A stretch of DNA of 64,000 nucleotides from Hevea brasiliensis (lineage: Eukaryota > Streptophyta > Magnoliopsida > Malpighiales > Euphorbiaceae). The position numbers and the translations under genes are program-made. Where the stretch lies: the NCBI RefSeq assembly GCF_030052815.1, contig NC_079498.1, forward strand, positions 83,934,992 through 83,998,991. Direction: 5' to 3'. The number at the start of each line of letters is the position of its first letter. Position 1 is the stretch's first letter. The notes beneath the pieces were generated by a model. The model was not told the DNA's origin. It worked only from the letters and a program-made list of their open reading frames with translations, and searched no databases. Positions 57,637-64,000 of the stretch are shown one piece after another.

Positions 57637-58644
57637 TTAGTAGTATGCCCTAGAACATATCATGAAATTTTATTTTGTAAATATTTATTTTCTTTTAATG
57701 GCATATATTCTTCTCTTTTGAATTTAAATGGTTTAAATTTAATTGAAAATATCCTTTAGTAACTTGTCAGATGTTTTATTCTTAACGTGTTAAGAATATG
57801 AGTAACGGAACATTCTAGTACAAATACTATAAATCATGGTTTATAGTTTTGGATACTTTCCTGGATAAGATTTATCCATATAGACTGTCATATTTGTTTA
57901 TTTCCATGATTAGTATGAGATATTAATGATATGGAATGGTGAGTCTCACGCCATATAATGAACAAATTGGGCACTTATAAGATATGTAAGATGCTATGTT
58001 CATGGAGTTTACTCTTGCTAATACATAATCATCTAGATCATAATAGTGCATATAATCCCTTGATCTGAGATAACACAATTATCTTATATATAGGTAGTTT
58101 GAGTTTGATACTACTTTCATGCTTGTACTAGGTATGAGTATATAGGCATGTGTTGGCTCTGACTAGTTACATATGGAGATAGATGTTAGTTAAGATGGGA
58201 TCCGTTACCCTAAATAAATAGAGATAAAATCCTATGTCCATTTAAATTGTTCTTGACAAGTTAAATTCCTGGCCATGACAGGTAGACTTAGTCAAAAAAG
58301 GGTTTCTAACTGGAAAGTCTTATTAATCAAGAATTAGAATTAAAATGAGAACATATGATTCAAAGCAATAAGAGTTTGACATGAACCATGACTCTTGCTA
58401 GAATTAGAATTTTGTAATAAAGAGATTTTGGTGCATGGCATGTATGATCAAGGTTGATGAATTAGGGAATAATTTATAACTAATTGAGTAGTCATAGTAC
58501 ATTATGCTAGATGTCAACTATGATTTATGAGAACTTAAATGAAAAGGGAATTTCATTTTGAATATGGAAAAGTTCCAATAATATTAAAGAGTTAATATTA
58601 TTCTCATTGCTAATTAGAGTCACACACAAAAAAACAATATGACC
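57637..58644 (+). mobile_element. Copia-like LTR fragment, truncated by the Tat element
   Basis: It starts TGTTAGTAGTATGCCCTAG, aligns with 34786-35835, and is cut at 'acaatatgacc' where the Tat LTR begins. The other half is presumably beyond the right edge. Confidence 0.7.
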
Positions 58645-59059
58645 TGTCGCAAGGGGTTTTGCGGTCGCCTGAATGAACCCTCACCGAAGTGGGAAAGAGT
58701 GAGGAGTCGCCACTTTAATTTTGAGGGAAATTAAAGAAAACCATTTGCGAAAATAAATTAAAATGAAACCACTTCAAAAACAGAGATTCTAGGTCCGGGG
58801 TCCGTAAACAGGTGGGGAAGGTGTTAGGCACCCCACCTCGTCCCTCAACGAAGGTAAGCAGATTTAACTTTAAGCTCCTTATAAACTAAAATTAATAGTT
58901 AGGAGGGTTTGAATGGAAATGTTAATCCTTTTGATAAAAGGGAATATTTGATTTTTCACTAATTCAGGTTACCCAGATACATAAATAAATGGGTCGGCCC
59001 TTAGTGAGTTACTGTTACATATCAGTTTTGTTTAAAGGGTCATTTTGTTAGAATTCAAT

Positions 59060-59460
59060 TTGAGAATCGGATAAGAACTCTCCTCCGACCTCTTTAAAAT
59101 TTTGATTTGGAGATCGAATAAGAACTCTCCTCCGATCTCTTTTAAGTATTTATTAGAGTTTTGGATTGAGAATCGGATAAGAACTCTCTTCTGATCTCTT
59201 TTTAAATATTTATTAAAATTTTAGATTGAGAATCGGATAAGAACTCTCCTCCGATCTCCTTTTAAATATTTGCTAAAATTTTAGGCGAGAATCGGATAAG
59301 AACTCTCCTCCGATCTCTATTAAATATTCATTAAAATTTAGGCTTGAGAATCGGATAAGAACTCTCTTCCGATCTCTTTAAAGTATTTGTTAAAAAAAAA
59401 TTTAGGTGAGAATCGGATAAGAACTCTCCTCCGATCTCTTTTAAGTATTTGGAGTCGGAT
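59060..59460 (-). repeat. Tandem array of the second Tat LTR
   Basis: About seven to eight units of roughly 60 bp with 'gagaatcggataagaactct' and 'cctccgatctctttt'. The complement has the same core as 16650-17140. Confidence 0.88.
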
Positions 59461-60405
59461 AAGGACTTTTCCGACCTCTCGAAATTGATTACAGCCACAC
59501 ATCACAAGAACCTAAATTTAAGGGTTCTGGCATTTGAGGATGCCGGGGTTCGGAATAAGCCTTCTTTTAGCTCCTTGACACCTCGTGACGGGATAGGAAA
59601 TACCAAACTAACATTTTGCCGACCTCCTATGTGGTCGCCTAGCCAGTACCTTTTGGTACCCGATCTGTTCTATTTATTTATTTGAGATTTGGTTTTATTC
59701 CACCTTATGGCATCTTACCCGATCGTCTTCTGTGTTAGCCTAATGATTCAAATTTATTATTTTCCTGACTTATTATTCAGACCTTTCATTTTTAAAGAAA
59801 CGTTTTAGATACAGTTACCTACATTTTATCCAACTAGAATTCTTGCATTTAGAAGTAACGAAGATTGACAAAAGGAATGGACTGATTAAAAAAAAAGTAA
59901 ACTCGGGAATGACCTTCTAAACATAAACTTGGTGAAAATCACAAACATAAAAATGAAGGAATACGTAAAATAAAACGAGCACTTGATAAAGCAATGATAT
60001 AAATACTCACCTGTAGGGAGCCAAATCTAGGAAACTAACTATAAAATCACAAAACGTGATAAGATTGCGGATTGATAGCCGGAGGCCTAAGGTTCGCCTT
60101 GAAGGATACTTTGCTAGAATGTAGTCAGATCAGAATAACCGAGTTTGAATGAAGTTGAGCTTGGATAATGGGAGTGGAAATAAAGATAACAAAGTCTGGA
60201 AGTGAGAATCACAGCATAATGAACGGACTGAAAATGAAGAATTTCAGTGTCCAAGAATCCCTTTACAAGAAAATACTTCAGAAAACTGGTTTCAAAAGTT
60301 TTTCTTATGAAAGTTAAAAATAGCAGAGTAACGAGCTGAATTGAATTTCAGAGTCCTTCCGCTATATTTAGTATTTTTTTCCCCCTTGAACAATTTTCAT
60401 GCAGG

Positions 60406-60413
60406 TATTTATA
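60406..60413 (-). promoter_or_regulatory. Sense TATA box of the second Tat LTR
   Basis: TATAAATA on the minus strand, in 'ccctataaatacctgcatg', is the counterpart of 15755-15762. Confidence 0.6.
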
Positions 60414-61009
60414 GGGATTGGGTGCTTTCCATGAAGGGTCAGGATTCATCGTGAGGGAGATGGAAGGTCAGGATTTTAAAGGACATGATCTGAAGCTCAG
60501 GAATTAAAGAGAATTAGAACGAACCGCTGAGATTCCTTTCAGAATATTTGTCCTTTCTCTCTTCTAATTTGACGGCCCAAAATTTTCTTGTCAAGGGCGA
60601 TCCGAGGGCTAGGAGTGAAAGGCACTGGTCTTGTCGTCTTCTTTTTTGATCCAAGGGCTCCGAGCTCGTCCTTATGAGTAAGATCAATGGTGGAGATTGG
60701 GAGGTACAGCGCTGTCATGACATACTCAGGCACCTGTCAGTAATGTGGGCGATTCTGGGGCGTGCGGTTGAGATTTCGTCCGCGACGCTTTAACTACCTC
60801 GGCTCTGATTATGACGACAGCGGTAGGCATTTTATTCTCTTTGTTTTTCGATCTCCCCTCCATTCCGGTCTTCCTAACACGCTCCTTTTCCGATCTTTCC
60901 AGCCTCCTTTCTTCCGATCTCTATCACTCCGGTCTTCCCTTTTATCGGGTTCGGTCCAGTCAAAGCATTTATTTCCCTCAATTCTCGAGGCGTCCGCTTC
61001 ATTTTCTGC

Positions 61010-61045
61010 TTAGCAATAAATGCTCGGACCTCCTCTATATATACC
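61010..61045 (+). promoter_or_regulatory. Antisense TATA element of the second Tat LTR
   Basis: AGCAATAAATGCTCGGAC followed by CTCTATATATACC reads toward the antisense ORF. It resembles the ORF-proximal GAGCATTAAATGCTTCGGAC at 61977-61996. Confidence 0.45.
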
Positions 61046-61976
61046 TTCAACAGAGAAACCTTCTGCATATGATTTTTCTCCCCTTTTCTCCTCATTTTTC
61101 CTATTCCGGCAATAATTCCGGACATGATAACCACTTTTGATCTTTTTCCGGTTACCCTCTTCGTTCTTTGCCTGAAAATTTATGATCCTGGTGAACGGGA
61201 AATTATGATAACCTCATTTGATGACCGTGAGAGAACCAGACTAATTTACCGATCTGGATCGAGGACCTCGATCTTATTGATCTCGAATCGTTTGACCGAT
61301 ACAAGTGGTGAACTAACTTCAGGCGAGAAGACTGCTAATATTCCCCTTAACACCGGTGACTGCTCCTTGGCGTTCATCTGGTTCCTCACCACACTGGGTG
61401 TTCCAACAGCGGCTCAGTTTCGAGTGGTAACTTTGATGACGACCTCTCTCATTCTCATGAGAGTCATAGTCCCCCCATCTAAGCTGTACATCTATCCGAT
61501 GTCAACAGCCAATCTCCTGAACAAACATATCTTTTGACTCAGCCACGAGACTAGGCTTTGACATAGGCCTTTTAGATAGGATGTTCCACCGATCTCTAAA
61601 GATCGCCCTTATGATGTAATCATACCTTTAATGTAATCCGATCTCTAGAGATCGCCCAAATGATGTAATCAGACCTTTTATGTACTCCGATCTCTAGAGA
61701 TCGCCCAAATGATGTAATCCGACCTTTTGGAAATAAAATTTTATTTTATCAATTATCATTTTTATTTATTATTGCATTGATTATTTTCTGATCTCTGAAG
61801 TATTTACCCGATCTGACTCTTAATTTGAATGACTTTATCCGATCCGTAATTCAAAACACCTTAATTTGCAGCTCTATAGTTAGCCGATCTCTTTATGGAA
61901 TCTCCGGAATATTCGTGAGGCGTGTCAGAAAAGACTGGCAGATCTCGTTAACCGATGTGCCGCTTGGGACATTGTG

Positions 61977-62010
61977 AGCATTAAATGCTTCGGACGAGTA
62001 TCCCTTATAT
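61977..62010 (+). promoter_or_regulatory. Core promoter of the antisense ORF (right copy)
   Basis: GAGCATTAAATGCTTCGGAC is followed by TTATATC about 125 bp before the ATG at 62135. Promoter activity is inferred from its match to the left copy. Confidence 0.5.
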
Positions 62011-62134
62011 CATTTTCAGCCTCTCGCGAACAACTTCAAAATTCTCTCATTTTCTCAAGTTCTTCCGACACCGATCAGACTCCGGTAAGGGTTTTGATCT
62101 TTCTTTTAGTTTAAAATCTCTATTTCCTTTGAAA

Positions 62135-63987
62135 ATGAGTGGCGGCGAGGGTCAGAGAGCGGCAAGCCCCCTTCTATTCAGATCTCGTGGTCATCTGATG
62201 AAGTGGAGGTGGTCGGACCAAGCGTGCGACCTGAACCTCCTAGGGTCTCTGTTCCAGCTCGGGACAAGCAGCACCATCAAGGCATGTACCTTCTTCAGGG
62301 AGAGAGAATCTTCCCATGGACGAGCTGCCATCAATCTTGCAAGAAATCGACCTGCAGTCGTTCAGCCAGGAGTACAACATTGAGCCTGATTCATACGAAC
62401 TTATTCGGTGTCACGGCGATCTCCAAGCCGATCACTTCTTCCAAGAGAACGACATGATTATAGTATACGAAGAGCAACTAAAAGCCCGACTGCGGTTCCC
62501 TCTTGATGACTTCTTCAAGGAAGTCTTAAAATTTCACCAAGTGTGCATAGCCCAAGTCCACCCGAACTCGTGGCGGATCCTAGTAGCCTTCAGAGGTCTC
62601 TACCGAGCTAAGGGATTCCGTCCTACAGCTAAGGTATTCGCCGAGCTGCATAGATTAACTCGTCGAAAGGACAATGAGTATTGGTTCTTCCAGGCGAAGC
62701 CGCATTGCGGGCTTTTCACCGATCTGCCCTCCTTCCTGAAGAATTAGAAAAACCGCTTCTTCATTCTAAGGAGCAAAATTCCGAATGGCTTTGAGGGTTT
62801 CCCTCGTAGCTGGCTACTCCAAGGCCCTTTAATTCTGAAGCGCCTCGTCTTGAATAGGGAAGAAGGCCTGATGGTGATGGAGCTGAAAGAACAAGCGGGC
62901 AGAGAGAAGTTCTCTTGTTTGGACGCAGTGACTGCCGAACTGCATCACTGGACAATGGAGATGATTACTGGCAAAGATCGGGGGCTTCAGCTCTCTGACC
63001 TCGGCATCGGTATTTTCTTCATCTAAGATCTTTGGACCTTAGCGATCTCACTGACCTCTTCTTTGTGCAGGTATGGCAAGAAGAGAAGCTTCCAAGGAGA
63101 GCCGAAAGCGAAAGAGAGAGGTCTCCTGGAAAGTGCGGGAGATGAAGCGATCCGAGCTGCTCCAGACACCCAGCCATGAACCCGGGGAAATACAAGGAGG
63201 CTCGTCTCAACCCTCGGGACCGCCGGTCATGGAGGTGGTTCAATCTCCTCCTCGCCAAGAAGAGCCGCCTCCACCTCCTCCAGTCACTTCGAGTGCGAAA
63301 GGGGGTCCTTCCCAACCTCCTGTTAGGACTCTTTCCCGCGGCGCCCAAGTCCTGATCCACTCGCTGGAGAAGAACCGCACGGTTCGAGAGAACCCGAGTT
63401 TCGCTAAGGTCTTGGGGTCCTCCATCTGCCTTTGGGAAGATCGGGATAGGCTATCTTCGGATAATCTTGATGACATCCTGACCCGATCTATGAGTCTGAA
63501 TGTGGAGTGCTTAGTGAACCAGCACATTGTCCGGGAGAAGGCTCACCGCCTGGGTAAGGAGGTCGAGAAGATGGGTCATGAAGTGGCCTCCCTCCGATCC
63601 CAACTCTCATCCGCTCAGAACTATATATCTGAAATCGAGGGGCAGATGAAGTTCTACAAGGATAAGCTGGCCGAGCAAGCTCATGTTCTGGCCGAGCGAA
63701 CTCATGTTCTTAAAGAAGTTCAAGCGCTCCGGGCCGGTGAAGTTGCTCACCTCACTGAGGAGCTCAAAGCGAAAGAGGAGGAAGCAGTGACAAGGGAGGC
63801 CGGTGCTTATGTGAACGCTCACAGGGATCTCCTGGCTGAGCTCAAGAAGCGGTATCCCGAGGAGGATTTCTCCTGGATGGTCGACCTGGCTCCCCAAGAC
63901 GAAGAGGAAAGCGAGGAGGAGGCTAAGGGTGAGAGAGGGAGTGAACAAAATGTAGATCGGGCTAGGGGTGATCCCCCAGCCGAATGA
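62135..63987 (+). pseudogene. Antisense ORF of a Tat-type element (Transposase_28-like), right copy
   Basis: The ATG at 62135 (MSGGEGQRAA) matches the left copy's start, but two frameshifts (near 62170 and 62310) precede the main frame (MDELPSILQEIDLQS, from 62316). A TAG at 62745 replaces a Trp codon kept in the left copy. After that the frame is open to the intron (63010-63070), and exon 2 (63071-63987) is fully open: 304 codons from the ATG at 63073. Exon 2 has a basic start (ESRKRKRE), a poly-proline part, heptad-rich coiled coil (LRSQLSSAQNYISEIE onward) and an acidic tail ending RARGDPPAE. Splicing joins G to M-A in frame, as in the left copy. Function unknown. Intact exon 2 means this copy decayed more recently or only in part. 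Confidence 0.8.
63010..63070 (+). other. 61-nt intron of the antisense ORF (right copy)
   Basis: GGCATCG|GTATTTTC to TTTGTGCAG|GTATGGC. It has the same length, phase and acceptor sequence as the left copy, while the interior differs. Confidence 0.78.
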
Positions 63988-64000
63988 CTTGTACGAATTT

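Larger units (their letters stand above)
58645..61466 (-). mobile_element. 3' LTR of a second Tat-type gypsy element
   Basis: On the minus strand it runs from a TG at 61466 (after the purine-rich AGATGGGGGGACTA) to CTTGCGACA at 58645. It is 2822 bp and aligns with the left Tat LTR, including 'gagtcgccactttaatttt', the tandem array, sense TATA and antisense TATA. The element's body extends past the right edge. Three near-identical 'gatctctagagatcgccc' blocks at 61590-61710 lie just inside the internal region. ORFs at 60762-61537 within it are not conserved as proteins. Confidence 0.78.

Noticed and set aside
60762..61537. ORFs of 83-137 codons inside the second Tat LTR
   Set aside because: They are not open in the left LTR and overlap each other in different frames, so they are probably chance ORFs in less AT-rich DNA.

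Overview
This window is nuclear DNA from a flowering plant, very probably a woody eudicot. The pointers are Ty3/gypsy, Ty1/copia and LINE elements nested in one another, a single-exon plant DUF241 gene, AT-rich intergenic DNA with TA microsatellites, and a resident caulimovirid (endogenous pararetrovirus). The LTR and virus families would fit Malpighiales such as Euphorbiaceae, but that is a guess from general resemblance. There are no bacterial-style operons, CRISPR arrays or convincing RNA genes. Only one apparently intact host gene is visible (51246-52130, +).

Left block, 1-20067. A Tat-type Ty3/gypsy element reads on the + strand. Its pol lies off the left edge. What remains is a 60-bp minisatellite (1-475), a spliced ORF antisense to the element (1308-3177, -) and its 3' LTR (3857-19107). 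That LTR has been split twice: by a 10.85-kb chromodomain (Tekay-like) gypsy element with 3.0-kb LTRs (3958-14808), and by a 711-bp-arm inverted repeat (17400-18846). The LTR ends inside an RTE-type LINE with a TTGAG-repeat tail, so the Tat element probably landed in that LINE.

Middle, 20068-38560. A SINE-like sequence, a 4.28-kb solo LTR related to the Tekay LTR (22779-27059, flanked by TTAAG), a small TIR element, a decayed DUF241 pseudogene (30168-31032, -), an L1-type LINE remnant and a copia-like LTR.

Right-middle, 38560-52700. This is an inverted copy of the pseudogene locus, and it carries the intact DUF241 gene. Its upstream region has been opened twice. One insert is a whole-genome-length caulimovirid (38724-46510) whose ends overlap by 18 bp exactly at the tRNA-Met primer site. 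The other is a young copia element (46748-51100, TSD CGAGA, nearly identical LTRs) that sits only about 35 bp above the gene's TATA box. Comparing the two copies of the locus lets both insertions be read against a filled-site/empty-site pair.

Right, 52700-64000. AT-rich repeats, a region dense in an AACCGATT motif, fragments of further LTRs, and a second Tat-type element on the minus strand (LTR 58645-61466). Its antisense ORF (62135-63987, +) has the same 61-nt intron as the left copy.

The most unusual items are the conserved, intron-containing antisense ORF and its promoter architecture, the candidate intron inside the Tekay integrase, the caulimovirid insertion junctions, and the recent copia insertion into the promoter of the only intact gene.
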